A stretch of 64,000 bases of DNA from Oscillibacter faecalis_A (GCF_029218125.1 NZ_JARFXX010000005.1:124001-188000), one strand, 5' to 3'. Counted from the first letter of the stretch, positions 17,515-26,161 are shown. Notes: a model not told the origin generated them from the sequence alone. A program made the numbers and translations.

Positions 17515-18666
17515 ATGCCGAAAAGACGAGCGAACGGGGAAGGGAACATCCGAAAACGAAAGGACGGACGCTGGGAGGGAAGATACACTGTCGGTCACGA
17601 TCCCGAAACCGGCAAAGCCATCATCAAGAACGTGCTGGGTAAAACGCAGGCCGAGGTCAAGGAGAAACTGAAAAAGGCCATCGAGGAAAATGTCGGCATC
17701 GACTACGGACGGGCCAAGACCTACACTGTGGGGAGTTGGTTGGAAGTCTGGATGGAGAACTACGCAAAAATCAAGCTGCGCCCATCGACCTACAAAACCT
17801 CACAGGGCTTTCTGAAAAACCACATCAAACCGCAGATCGGCGGCGTTCCACTGGCAGAATTGACTTCTCTGGACTTGCAGCGGTTCTACAAACATCTACT
17901 GGACGGTGGCCGGGTAGACCGCATCGAAGCGAAAAAGAAGCCGAAAGGTCTGGCACCAAAAACGGTGCGGAACATCCATCAGATGATCGGCTCGGCGTAC
18001 AACCTCGCCATGGAGCAGAAGTTGGTAACCCGCAATCCGACACAGGGCTGCGCCTTGCCGAAAGTCGAACACAAAGAGATGAAAACCCTGACCGCCGACC
18101 AACTCAGCGCCTTCTTCCAGGAGGCCAAGGACAGCGGCGTGTACGAGCTCTACTACCTCGACCTTGCCACGGGATTGCGCCGGGGCGAACTGCTGGGCTT
18201 GAAATGGACGGATGTGGACTTCGACCGCAGGGTGGTCAAGGTGCAGCGGGCCATTTCCCGGCAGAACGGCAAGGTGGTCGAGGCCCCGCTGAAAACGAAA
18301 AACGCCTACCGCACACTGCCACTGTCGGCAGATGCGATAGACGTTCTGGTGCAACAAAGAAGAAAAACGGGCAACAGCGAGTGGGTATTTCCGTCACCAA
18401 CAGGAGGCCCCATGTCACCGGACAGTGTCCTGCATATGCTCCAACGAGTACTAAAGCGAGCAGGGCTGCCCCGCATCCGATTCCATGACCTCAGACACAC
18501 CTTTGCCACCATGGCCCTCCAGAATGGCGTGGACGTAAAAACCGTCAGCAGTATGCTGGGTCACTACTCCGCAGGCTTCACGCTGGACACCTACGCTCAT
18601 GTAACGACCTCAGCCAAGCGTGAAGCGGCAAAAACAATGGGCAACCTTCTCTCTGGTGCGGTATAA
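17515..18666 (+). CDS. Tyrosine integrase 1 (tRNA-fMet-type element)
   Basis: 383 residues, ATG 7 bases after AAGGGGGGTG. The N-terminal arm-binding domain (about 1-60) is followed by a SAM-like core-binding domain (about 70-170) and the catalytic domain with Arg222 (TGLRRGEL), Lys260/262, His324-x-x-Arg327 (HDLRHTF), His350 (LGHYS) and nucleophile Tyr360 (LDTYAHV). All five catalytic positions are intact. It is over 90 % identical by eye to the three integrases at 24.9, 28.2 and 32.9 kb, but differs at the C-terminus (SAKREAAKTMGNLLSG). It lies beside a tRNA-fMet half rather than tRNA-Arg. Confidence 0.93.
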   Translation: MPKRRANGEGNIRKRKDGRWEGRYTVGHDPETGKAIIKNVLGKTQAEVKEKLKKAIEENVGIDYGRAKTYTVGSWLEVWMENYAKIKLRPSTYKTSQGFLKNHIKPQIGGVPLAELTSLDLQRFYKHLLDGGRVDRIEAKKKPKGLAPKTVRNIHQMIGSAYNLAMEQKLVTRNPTQGCALPKVEHKEMKTLTADQLSAFFQEAKDSGVYELYYLDLATGLRRGELLGLKWTDVDFDRRVVKVQRAISRQNGKVVEAPLKTKNAYRTLPLSADAIDVLVQQRRKTGNSEWVFPSPTGGPMSPDSVLHMLQRVLKRAGLPRIRFHDLRHTFATMALQNGVDVKTVSSMLGHYSAGFTLDTYAHVTTSAKREAAKTMGNLLSGAV

Positions 18667-18748
18667 TCCTTTCCGCTATCCGCTCCCGTTGGGGTCAGCG
18701 TTTGGGTCAGAAAAAATGGGGAGTAAGTTATTGGGCACAAAAGTGCGG

Positions 18749-18782
18749 AAAAAGTCCTGATTTCGCAAGAAATCAGGACTTT
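18749..18782. terminator. Hairpin between integrase 1 and the tRNA-fMet half
   Basis: Stem AAAGTCCTGATTTC/GAAATCAGGACTTT. It is the same hairpin that follows the fMet half at 15304, so it travels with the tRNA 3' end and can also end integrase transcription. Confidence 0.7.
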
Positions 18783-18783
18783 C

Positions 18784-18828
18784 TGGTTGTGGAGACAGGA
18801 CTCGAACCTGCGACCTCCGGGTTATGAG
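18784..18828 (-). other. 3' half of initiator tRNA-fMet (att site)
   Basis: 45 bp, positions 32 to CCA of tRNA-fMet on the minus strand, differing from the 15258 copy by one base in the acceptor stem (CTCCACA for CTCCGCA). It joins directly to an element left-end module, so it marks the boundary between integrase 1 and the following unit. Confidence 0.85.
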
Positions 18829-18975
18829 GCAGTCTCAAGCGCAAATCGGAGTCGTTTCGGCTCCGATTTGTGCTTTTTATCACCGTTCGCTCGGCGGATT
18901 TTCCATTGTTTCCGTCCAGCCCTGCCCGCTTTTTTCGTGTTCTGGGTCAAAAGTGGGTCAGAGAAAATTTTGAAA
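18829..18975. repeat. Element left-end module of E1
   Basis: Contains the hairpin CAAATCGGAG...CTCCGATTTG with a T tract, the block TTCCATTGTTTCCGTCCAGC, and two GGGTCA sites 11 bp apart (18942-18961). Its conservation next to every tRNA half marks it as the element end opposite the integrase. Confidence 0.75.
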
Positions 18976-19088
18976 TTACAAAACAAAAGTTGTCAAGCGT
19001 TTGTCCAATATAATTTTTATCACGTTGACACACGTAACTTAGAGTGTGGGTGTCGATTGTCCATACTACGTTTCAGAGCACCCTAAGA

Positions 19089-20006
19089 TCATACTTTTTG
19101 AGTTCGCTTCCCGGTGTTCTCAGAGCCGCGTACTTCCTCGTGGTAAAAATAATCCACAATGACCGGATGTCCCGGCTCTGCCCGGCCATAGGGGAGTTCG
19201 TTGTCCACAAAGGGACAACCACATTCTCTTGCAAGGTGCTCCGCCTGTTCTTCCAGACCACGGAAGTAGCTTCTGTCCCTCTTGTTGTAGATAGCGTCGT
19301 ACAGCGGAACCAAGTCAGGATGTTTTTTACGTATATAGTCAAGGATGTCTTTTTTGAAGCCGCCTCGCAGGTTTAGATTTTCTAACCATATCAGGTCGCA
19401 TTGATTTCTGACCTGATGGAAGATAGCCTCAAAATCCGTGATACCGGGAAAAACCGGAGCGATAAAGCACACGGTGCGGATACCTGCGTCATAAACCTGC
19501 TTCATGGCATCCAACCGCCGCTTGATGCTGACGGCATTGTCCATATCGTTTTTGAAATCCTCGTCCAGCGTATTGATCGACCATGAAACCGTGACCTTTC
19601 CCAGTTCTTTCAGAAGGTCGATATCACGGATTACCAAGTCTGACTTGGTACAGATGAGAATTTCCGCCTCGCTGCCCCGAAGCTGCTCAAGAAGCTTTCG
19701 GGTGTTCTGAAACTGAGCCTCCTGGGGCAGATAGCCATCGGTCACAGAACCGATGACTACGCGCTGCCCTTTGTACTTTTGCGGGTTTTTGATTGCCGGC
19801 CAATATTTCACATCCAGAAAAGTACCCCAAGGCTCAGTATGGCCGGTGAACCGCTTCATGAACGAAGCGTAGCAATACTTGCAGCCATGGGTACAGCCCA
19901 CATAAGGATTGACGGAATAGCCGCCCACCGGCAGGGTGGATTTTGTCATAATATTTTTGGTTTCTACATCCTGAATCAGAATGCTACTATCTTTCACTTC
20001 CGCCAT
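19089..20006 (-). CDS. Radical SAM protein, SplB-like (mobile-pair partner B)
   Basis: 305 residues starting MAEVKDSS behind GGAGGAAC. The start lies 13 bp inside the end of the upstream gene, so the two are coupled. The radical-SAM cluster motif is CTHGCKYCY (C-x3-C-x2-C), followed by the SPL-like core with GSVTDGYLP and ICTKSD. The family name I recall for such adjacent genes on mobile elements is radical SAM mobile pair proteins A and B; substrate unknown. It should cleave S-adenosylmethionine in the cytoplasm using a 4Fe-4S cluster. It is encoded with partner A and a flavin reductase that could supply electrons (inference). Confidence 0.85.
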   Translation of the reverse strand: MAEVKDSSILIQDVETKNIMTKSTLPVGGYSVNPYVGCTHGCKYCYASFMKRFTGHTEPWGTFLDVKYWPAIKNPQKYKGQRVVIGSVTDGYLPQEAQFQNTRKLLEQLRGSEAEILICTKSDLVIRDIDLLKELGKVTVSWSINTLDEDFKNDMDNAVSIKRRLDAMKQVYDAGIRTVCFIAPVFPGITDFEAIFHQVRNQCDLIWLENLNLRGGFKKDILDYIRKKHPDLVPLYDAIYNKRDRSYFRGLEEQAEHLARECGCPFVDNELPYGRAEPGHPVIVDYFYHEEVRGSENTGKRTQKV

Positions 20007-20683
20007 GTCTTCTGTTCCTCCAATACCCGGTAAAAAGCCGGGGGAAATTCTTGTACCATATGTGTTTCTCCCATGATAGGAAGTAGATCTTCCTTCATGA
20101 ATACAGGGATGCCAAGCGCATGGGCCTGATGTGTCAGGTTCCATATCCATTCCGGTTTCGATACGGATTTGCCCTTCCTATGTCCGGTCTCAGTCCCAAT
20201 GACGATCCACTCAATTCCAGTAAGGTCCACCATGCCAACATCATCAAACATAGGTTCAAAGGTCACATGATAGTGTCCGCCATGGATATGCTCCCGCAAA
20301 GTCCGGATACGGTTTTTCTCTTTACTGGAGGTAACAGTTACACCAAACCAAGCGTTGTCTAATGAGGTGGAAAAGACGATGCCCTCCGGTCTCTTAGTCA
20401 AGAACAGATACTGATGCTGTGGGTTTTCAGTCATCTTGTCAAATATCTGTTCCCGCCACTCTGACTTCCAGTGGGAAAAATCGCTCATGCCGGTGAGTAG
20501 AAAATTCTGTGGGCGCTTTTTCTCCATCAGCCGCAGCTTATTGGGAAAAAACTCCGGCTTTTCAAAGTCGTCGATCATGTGAAACCGACGAACATTGTTT
20601 CTGGCGTAGCAGTAGCTACAGCCGATCGTACAGCCAATCACCAGATTCATGTTCTGAATACAGTCTTTGATACAAACAGCCAC
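19994..20683 (-). CDS. Radical SAM protein, DUF5131/Gp37-like (mobile-pair partner A)
   Basis: About 229 residues. I choose the GTG at 20683, 10 bases after AAGGAGG; a GTG at 20692 overlaps the Shine-Dalgarno. The cluster motif is CTIGCSYCY, followed by FLTKRPE and FEPMFDD, as in phage Gp37/Gp68-like proteins. No further cluster cysteines are evident. It overlaps partner B. Such pairs are repeatedly found on mobile elements (recalled family knowledge), suggesting they modify a shared target, but the reaction is unknown. Confidence 0.82.
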   Translation of the reverse strand: MAVCIKDCIQNMNLVIGCTIGCSYCYARNNVRRFHMIDDFEKPEFFPNKLRLMEKKRPQNFLLTGMSDFSHWKSEWREQIFDKMTENPQHQYLFLTKRPEGIVFSTSLDNAWFGVTVTSSKEKNRIRTLREHIHGGHYHVTFEPMFDDVGMVDLTGIEWIVIGTETGHRKGKSVSKPEWIWNLTHQAHALGIPVFMKEDLLPIMGETHMVQEFPPAFYRVLEEQKTWRK

Positions 20684-20711
20684 CGCTGACACCTCCTTAC
20701 CGTTTTAAGAT

Positions 20712-21215
20712 TTAGCCTTCTGCCGCAGGTGCAACTTTCCCGAAGCCGTTCCAGGCATACAGGCCCTTCTTGTCCTCATTGCCCAGGAACTTGTCCACCT
20801 GACAGATGTGCAGGATATGGTCACCAACTTCCACTGACTGCTGCAGGGTGGCCACCATTGCCAGACGAGTATCCACCGGAATCTGGATGTCACTGCCCTC
20901 CACAGCCATCATCTCGATGTTGTTGGTGGCCACCTTGTCGGTTTTGGCACCGGTAGACGCTCCGCAGGTCATCACCACCTGAGCAAGACTCTCGCCAGGA
21001 ACGGTGACAATCACCTTGCCGGTCTCCCGTACCCGCTCACCGGTGTGGGACTGTTTTCCTGTGGCGAAGCCCACCATAGGCGGATTGAAGGAGAGGTAAG
21101 ATACAAAGCAAATGGGAGCCAGGTTTGTAGAACCGTCCTCCTTTTTAGAACAGATCAGTGTCAGCGGATTGGGGGAGGTCAGAACAGTAGCCTCCATAAT
21201 GTTCAGTTCTTTCAT
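20712..21215 (-). CDS. Flavin reductase family protein
   Basis: 167 residues with the split-barrel flavin reductase fold pattern: LTLICSKKEDGSTNLAPICF for the FMN-binding strand-loop and a VSYLSFNPPMVGF segment typical of the DIM6/NTAB family. It should bind FMN and use NAD(P)H to reduce flavin or another acceptor. Located 20-30 bp upstream of the radical-SAM pair in the same direction, it is probably their electron source. Divergent to the HxlR regulator, with operator-like repeats in between. Confidence 0.88.
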   Translation of the reverse strand: MKELNIMEATVLTSPNPLTLICSKKEDGSTNLAPICFVSYLSFNPPMVGFATGKQSHTGERVRETGKVIVTVPGESLAQVVMTCGASTGAKTDKVATNNIEMMAVEGSDIQIPVDTRLAMVATLQQSVEVGDHILHICQVDKFLGNEDKKGLYAWNGFGKVAPAAEG

Positions 21216-21280
21216 GTCATTCAGACCTTTCTAAGAAATCTCAGTCGTTGACTGCATGGCCAACCAGTGATATATTTATT

Positions 21281-21333
21281 ATATCTGATAGCAATTTTCG
21301 TTCAAGTACGCAAATTATTTGTATCTGGTATCA
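21281..21333. promoter_or_regulatory. Direct repeats in the HxlR / flavin-reductase divergent promoter
   Basis: Two near-identical blocks, TATCTGATAGCA at about 21282 and TATCTGGTATCA at about 21322, 40 bp apart in an AT-rich 154-bp intergenic region. A plausible HxlR operator, since such regulators usually repress their divergent neighbour. Confidence 0.5.
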
Positions 21334-21369
21334 AAAAATATACTGCAAAAGACGAGGAAAGATCCAATT

Positions 21370-21723
21370 ATGACTTATGAAGAATTCAAAGAAAAGGTTG
21401 GCAGTGTCATTCTAACCGATGATGGAAACTGCCCGGTCACGCCGGTGGTTCAAATGCTGCAGGGCAAATGGAAACTCCAAATTCTCTATGAACTGTGCAT
21501 CAAGTGTCCCATGCGGTTTGGGGAACTGAAAAAGATGCTAAAGCCAATTACAAATACAGCGCTGACAAATGCCCTCAAAGAGTTGGAAGCCGATGATTTG
21601 ATACAACGAATCCAGTACAATGAGATGCCGTTGCGAGTAGAATACTCCCTAACACTGAAAGGGCAAGATTTGTTGCCGGTATTTTATGCCATTATGCAGT
21701 GGGGAATAAAATATATCCCTTGA
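21370..21723 (+). CDS. HxlR-family transcriptional regulator
   Basis: 117 residues of the single-domain winged-helix HxlR type: PVTPVVQMLQGKWKLQILYEL, then CPMRFGELKK, then ITNTALTNALKELE (recognition helix) and the wing around VEYSLTLKG. Cys residues in GNCPV and IKCPMRF are at positions used by redox/electrophile-sensing members, so thiol sensing is possible. Divergent to the flavin reductase and radical-SAM pair, which it likely controls. The start ATG follows GAGGAAAGATCC. Confidence 0.9.
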   Translation: MTYEEFKEKVGSVILTDDGNCPVTPVVQMLQGKWKLQILYELCIKCPMRFGELKKMLKPITNTALTNALKELEADDLIQRIQYNEMPLRVEYSLTLKGQDLLPVFYAIMQWGIKYIP

Positions 21724-21782
21724 ATTTCTAAAACAAATGATTTCAAAAAATTACTGGTGTAATTTACCCTTGACAGATCTCA

Positions 21783-21925
21783 TCACAATGCAAAAAGCTC
21801 TTTAGATGGGCGAAGCTGGCTGTAGTCATAACAAAGATCCTTTGTCCGAGCCAGATCATCTGATAGCTCTTTAGATCATTCGCGTCATGAAGCATTTGCT
21901 TCAGCATTTTTTCCTTTTCTGTCAT
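21783..21925 (-). pseudogene. Fragment of a maltose/galactoside O-acetyltransferase (maa-like)
   Basis: Starts MTEKEKMLKQMLHDAN, the characteristic N-terminus of Maa-type sugar acetyltransferases. A frame shift then leads to LARTKDLCYDYSQLRPSKEL, the next segment of the same family, before a stop. Only about 45 of ~190 residues remain and the catalytic hexapeptide barrel is missing. Confidence 0.7.
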
Positions 21926-21959
21926 TCTGGCTCACCCTCATTTCCGAAAGATTCGGATT

Positions 21960-22080
21960 TGGGACTTATCGTACCATAACGCAAAAGTGTTTGCTACTGA
22001 AATTGCCGACAGGGATATCTGCATATTAGCAGAAAAAGTGACCGCGCAGGGAGTGCTGCTCGGCAACCTCAGAAAGCGGC
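21960..22080 (+). repeat. A-module of unit E1
   Basis: Conserved block (ATCGTACCATAACGC..., ending in CCTCAGAAA-CGGC) that immediately precedes the structured repeat in E1, E2 (27038-27164) and E3 (31730-31855). No reading frame is conserved between copies. Confidence 0.65.
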
Positions 22081-22930
22081 AAATGAGCCCTTTTGACAAG
22101 CGGCCGTCCAGCGTTTCAGCAGCACGCAAAGCGCGCCGAGGGTAGTGATAGCGCTCCCCACCTTGCACACGCGGAAAGCTCTGAGCACAGGGCGTACAAG
22201 CCGCAATTTCGACAGAAACGAAAAAGATCACGCAGCCCAGCGGGGCCGCGACGCCTCGGAACAGCGACACGCATGAGCGCATCGCTGTTCCGAGGTTCTC
22301 TGCGTTCTTCGGGAGCACCTCCCGGCCAAGATCCCAAAGCGGCAAAGTACGCCGTTCTGCCCCCTGGCCACGCAGAGTTTCCGAAACGTGTGAAACAGTC
22401 CGAGGGTAGTGATACCACCCCCACCTCGCACGTTCAGAAAGTACTGCGCACAGAGTGAAAAAACAGCAATATCACCAAGTTGCAAACAGAGCAGCGCAGC
22501 CCAGCGGGGCCGCGATGCCTTCGGAACAGCGACGCGCATAAGCGCATCGCTGTCCCGAAGGCTCTCTGCGTTCTTCGGGAGCACCCACGACCAAGCCCCA
22601 AAAGCGGCAAAGTTTGCCGTTCTGATACCCGGCCCGGGGATGTTTGTGAACGTGCGGAACGGTCCGAGGGTAGTGATACCACCCCATCTGAAACACCCCC
22701 TGTTTCGGCGTGTAAGCGCTTGTGTGCGATCTTTCTCCGAAAGCCGAGTGTGTACCCGCTTTCGGGAGTGAAGGCAAACGTGGGCCATTTGTGCGAGAAG
22801 TTGAAAAACGGGATGAGAAGCGGTTTGGAACAGCATTGTGGCGGTAACTTTTTGGCGATATTTGCGGGCACGCTTTTGGACGAAAAGCCGAACTTTACAG
22901 GAAGGTTTTCTGAGTGGTGAAGGCCGTTCG
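22081..22930 (+). ncRNA. Structured non-coding repeat R3 (tandemly extended copy)
   Basis: About 850 bp made of one partial (22090-22370) and one complete unit. It contains GGTAGTGATACCACC motifs, the hairpin CGGAACAGCGA/TCGCTGTTCCG (22257-22292, and 22522-22557 with a mismatch), CGGCAAAG/TTTGCCG and others. Reading frames on either strand are open in places, but their starts, stops and frames are not kept between copies, whereas helices are. I therefore treat it as a candidate large structured RNA; transcription is not shown. Its right end is interrupted by the IS110 element. Confidence 0.5.
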
Positions 22931-22958
22931 ATTTTAGCACAGACCGGCTATGTATTTG

Positions 22959-24152
22959 TCAAGCAGAAATCTCATTTGGGATGCAGGGCGTATAGGCCTT
23001 GTTGTCTCTCATAACGGCGTAAATGATGGAGACCATCTTCCTGCAGGCGTGGCCCACGGACGCCATGTAGGGCTTCCCTTCATCCCGTTTTTTCTGAAAA
23101 TAAAGCTTCAGCGCCGGATCGTGAAGCACCGCCGATGAAGCCGCCAGCCAAATGGCGTGCCGCAAATAAGGCGAGCCTCGTTTGGACATGCGGTTTCTGA
23201 CACCGTTGTATTCGCCAGACTGCCGCATGGTTGGATCGATCCCCGCGTAGGCGGCAAGCTTTGCCGCGGAGGGAAATCGGCTGATGTCTCCGATCTCGCT
23301 GAGGATGTACGCGCCAAGGGTCGGGCCGATGCCGGTGATGGTGGTGATCGGTGTGTCCAGGGTATCCATGATCTCCGCGATCTTGCGGTCCATTTCTCGA
23401 ACCTGCTGTTTCAAGAAAACGAGGTGCTTTGCGTAGAGCCGGATCATCGTGCTGAAAACATCGCCGGCCATGGCGAAGCCAAAGGAGTTGCGCGCGAGCG
23501 CCTGAAGTTCTTGGGCTTTCGCCATGCGGAAGCGCTTGTGGCTGGAGACTTCGATGAGATGACAAAGCTCCTCAAAAGGCATCTCGGATAATTCCTTTGG
23601 CGTAGGACAGGTTTGCAAAATCGCCATGGAGGTGTCGCTAAACAGATTGGTAAAAGCAGTTTCATATTCAGGAAAGACCTGATCCAGCAGGGCAACGACC
23701 TTTCGCTTAACATCTGCCTGCATGGAAACGATGGCGTGCCGTCCACGGCACAGCTCTCTCAGTTCATAAATGTTTTCCGGGTGCAGGGTAGACTCGGAGA
23801 AGTGTCCAAAACGAATCACCTCCGCGATGAGCAGGGCGTCCCTCGGATCTGTTTTGGCCTGACGGATATAGAAACTGCGGATGGAGTTGGTCTGCACCGG
23901 GTTGATGACCTGAACACGGAAGCCCTCCTTCTGAAGTCTGGTAAAAAGAGCGAGCCAGTAGTGTCCGGTGGCCTCCATTGCAAAGGAAACCTCGTCAAGC
24001 GGCAGTTTGGCCTTGGTGAGCATGGCCAGCAGCCGATTGTACCCGGAGCAGTTGTTGGTGAAGGAAAACGGCTTGATGATGACGGCACCCTCGCCGTCGA
24101 TCACGGCTGCTTCATGCTTTCTCTTGGCAATGTCGATGCCAACGATGTACAT
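22959..24152 (-). CDS. IS110-family transposase (DEDD / Transposase_20)
   Basis: 397 residues, start ATG 9 bases after GAGGAG. The N-terminal RuvC-like DEDD domain has Asp7 (GIDIAK), Glu60 (AMEATGHYW), and Asp102/Asp105 (KTDPRDA). The C-terminal Transposase_20 domain contains TGIGPTLGAYILSEIGD and the RMSKRGSPYLRHA segment with the conserved serine region. All acidic residues are present, so the enzyme looks active. IS110 recombinases are guided by a bridge RNA from the element's own non-coding end. Confidence 0.93.
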   Translation of the reverse strand: MYIVGIDIAKRKHEAAVIDGEGAVIIKPFSFTNNCSGYNRLLAMLTKAKLPLDEVSFAMEATGHYWLALFTRLQKEGFRVQVINPVQTNSIRSFYIRQAKTDPRDALLIAEVIRFGHFSESTLHPENIYELRELCRGRHAIVSMQADVKRKVVALLDQVFPEYETAFTNLFSDTSMAILQTCPTPKELSEMPFEELCHLIEVSSHKRFRMAKAQELQALARNSFGFAMAGDVFSTMIRLYAKHLVFLKQQVREMDRKIAEIMDTLDTPITTITGIGPTLGAYILSEIGDISRFPSAAKLAAYAGIDPTMRQSGEYNGVRNRMSKRGSPYLRHAIWLAASSAVLHDPALKLYFQKKRDEGKPYMASVGHACRKMVSIIYAVMRDNKAYTPCIPNEISA

Positions 24153-24425
24153 AGTGCAGGCTCCTCTCGTGTTCAAATTACGGACATTCCTCGTGCTGCT
24201 GAAGGTCACAACCTGTTGCGAGATCAGAAGAAAGCGATTCATCGCTTCGACATCCGGCTCATAAGTGACATCCCACAGGGCAGAGGTTCCAGTCTGTGCG
24301 CAGTAGACTTGGCTACAAAGATAGAAGCAGGAAATTCTCTGTCCGCATGAGGATATTATATCATCGCTCCCTCAAGGGGCGTTGATACCGGTTTTGAAGG
24401 CGTTTTGTGGGGAGATATCCCCGTT
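24153..24425 (-). ncRNA. Candidate bridge RNA region of the IS110 element
   Basis: 286-bp non-coding end upstream of the transposase start, where IS110-group elements encode their bridge RNA. If the element circularises, TTGACA from the far end (minus strand, about 22956-22961) comes to lie 18 bp from TATATT near 24430, making a junction promoter that would transcribe this region. A second TATAAT lies at 24355-24360. Hairpins such as AAGCGAT/ATCGCTT are visible. Guide loops were not resolved. Confidence 0.55.
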
Positions 24426-24438
24426 CGAAAATATAACA

Positions 24439-24927
24439 AGATAAAGAGAGGTGCCCCTAATCGGGCACCTCTCAGCCACAAAGCCCCGCAGTGCGGGGCT
24501 TTCCGGGGTTTTGAAACCGCAGTCTAAGGTGTACCTTGGCGGGCGTTTTCGCAGTCGTTGGTGAACATGAGGGGTGAAAAAGGCCCGTAACAGCGGACTT
24601 TTCAAGGTGACCGTTCCGCAGGCGTTTGAGAAATTTCCCGTTTTCAACCACCAGAAAAAGTGATTTTATGCAGCGGCGATTTTCAGCGCAGATCGTACAT
24701 ATTTTGCGCCGCTGTAGTCAATGAAAAGAGACTTTCAACCGTCCAAAAATCGCACCGCTGTAACTAAAGAGAACGCCTCCGGCAGCGCAAAAATTGCGCC
24801 GCAATAGTCAAAGATAAGGCGGCGCGGCTCCGATGGGGCAAATGATAACTTTCTGATAACAGTTCGGCTTTTCGGTAGCTTTGTTCCCTTGGTTACGGTA
24901 TTGTTCGTTGCGAAAGGGGCTGATACC
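24439..24927 (+). repeat. Pre-integrase module of E1 (hairpins and triple direct repeat)
   Basis: Gene-free. Hairpins GAGAGGTGCCC/GGGCACCTCTC (24446-24473) and AAAGCCCCGC/GCGGGGCTTT (24480-24502) are followed by three direct repeats of TTGCGCCGCTGTAG type at 24704, 24750 and 24794 (44-46 bp apart) and by GATAACTTTCTGATAAC before the integrase start. The same order occurs before integrases 3 and 4. Confidence 0.7.
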
Positions 24928-26079
24928 ATGCCGAAAAGACGAGCGAACGGGGAAGGGAACATCCGCAAACGAAAGGACGGTCGATGGGAGGGCCGGTACA
25001 CAGTCGGACACGATCCCGAAACAGGGAAGTCCATCATCAAGAATGTTCTCGGCAAGACGCAAGCGGAAGTAAAAGAAAAACTGAAAAAAGCCATCGAGGA
25101 AAACGTCGGTATCGACTACGGACGGGCCAAGGCCTACACCGTGGGAACATGGCTGGAAGTTTGGATGGAAAACTACGCAAAAATCAAGCTGCGCCCGTCC
25201 ACGTTCAAGACCAGCCAAGGCTTCCTCAAGAACCACATCAAGCCGCAGATCGGCGGCATCCCGCTGGCAGACCTGACTTCTCTGGACTTGCAGCGATTCT
25301 ACAAGCACCTGCTGGACGGTGGCCGAGTAGACCGCATCGAAGCGAAAAAGAAACCGAAAGGTCTGGCACCCAAGACGGTGCGGAATATCCACCAGATGAT
25401 CGGCTCGGCGTACAATCTCGCCATCGAGCAGAAGTTGGTAACCCGCAATCCAACGCAAGGCTGCGCCTTGCCGAAAGTCGAACACAAGGAGATGCGGACG
25501 CTGACCGCCGACCAACTCAGCACCTTCTTCCAAGAAGCCAGGGACAGCGGCGTGTATGAACTCTACTACCTCGACCTCGTAACGGGATTGCGCCGGGGCG
25601 AACTGCTGGGTCTAAAGTGGACGGACATAGACCTCGAACATAACGCAGTCAAGGTGCAGCGGGCCATTTCCCGGCAGAATGGCAAAGTAGTCGAAGCCCC
25701 GCTGAAAACAAAAAACGCCTACCGCACCCTGCCGTTGTCGGCAGACGCAATAGACGTACTAAAAATGCAAAAGTGCAAGATCGGAAATAGCGAATGGGTG
25801 TTCCCGTCACCCACCGGAGGCCCCATGTCACCAGACAGCGTCCTGCACATGCTCCAGCGGGTGCTGAAACGGGCAGGGCTGCCCCGCATCCGATTCCACG
25901 ATCTCCGCCATACCTTCGCGACGATGGCCCTGCAAAACGGCGTGGACGTGAAAACGGTGTCCTCGATGCTGGGCCACTACTCGGCGGGTTTTACGCTGGA
26001 CACCTACGCCCATGTGACCACCGACGCACAGCTCAAGGCGGCGCAAACGATGGGGAACATCCTCTCCCGTGCGGTATAG
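24928..26079 (+). CDS. Tyrosine integrase 2 (tRNA-Arg type)
   Basis: 383 residues; ATG after AAAGGGGCTGATACC. Domain layout and catalytic residues (Arg222, Lys260/262, His324, Arg327, His350, Tyr360) are as in integrase 1 and intact. It differs from integrase 1 by scattered substitutions, notably IPLAD for VPLAE, KMQKCK for VQQRRK near 280, and TDAQLKAAQTMGNILSR at the C-terminus. The last two are shared with integrases 3 and 4, which also sit next to tRNA-Arg. Two GGGTCA sites (26104-26123) follow the stop codon. Confidence 0.93.
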   Translation: MPKRRANGEGNIRKRKDGRWEGRYTVGHDPETGKSIIKNVLGKTQAEVKEKLKKAIEENVGIDYGRAKAYTVGTWLEVWMENYAKIKLRPSTFKTSQGFLKNHIKPQIGGIPLADLTSLDLQRFYKHLLDGGRVDRIEAKKKPKGLAPKTVRNIHQMIGSAYNLAIEQKLVTRNPTQGCALPKVEHKEMRTLTADQLSTFFQEARDSGVYELYYLDLVTGLRRGELLGLKWTDIDLEHNAVKVQRAISRQNGKVVEAPLKTKNAYRTLPLSADAIDVLKMQKCKIGNSEWVFPSPTGGPMSPDSVLHMLQRVLKRAGLPRIRFHDLRHTFATMALQNGVDVKTVSSMLGHYSAGFTLDTYAHVTTDAQLKAAQTMGNILSRAV

Positions 26080-26161
26080 ACCTTTCCGCTACCCGCTCCC
26101 GTTGGGGTCAGCGTTTGGGTCAGAAAAAAGCGGCGTCCGAAAATGGCAACTTATAAAAAGC

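Larger units (their letters stand above)
22942..24438 (-). mobile_element. IS110-family insertion sequence
   Basis: Boundaries come from comparison with sibling sequence at 27734-27762. There TTTTAGCACA joins directly to AGATAAAGAG; here 1,497 bp separate them, with ACA at both edges. No terminal inverted repeats or longer target duplication are seen, as expected for IS110. It contains one transposase gene and a 286-bp non-coding end upstream of it. Confidence 0.85.

Noticed and set aside
22228..22836. Protein-coding frames of ~200 codons in the structured repeats (also 27284-27961 and 32094-32999)
   Set aside because: The peptides look alike only because the DNA is repeated; frames, starts and stops shift between copies, while stems are kept.
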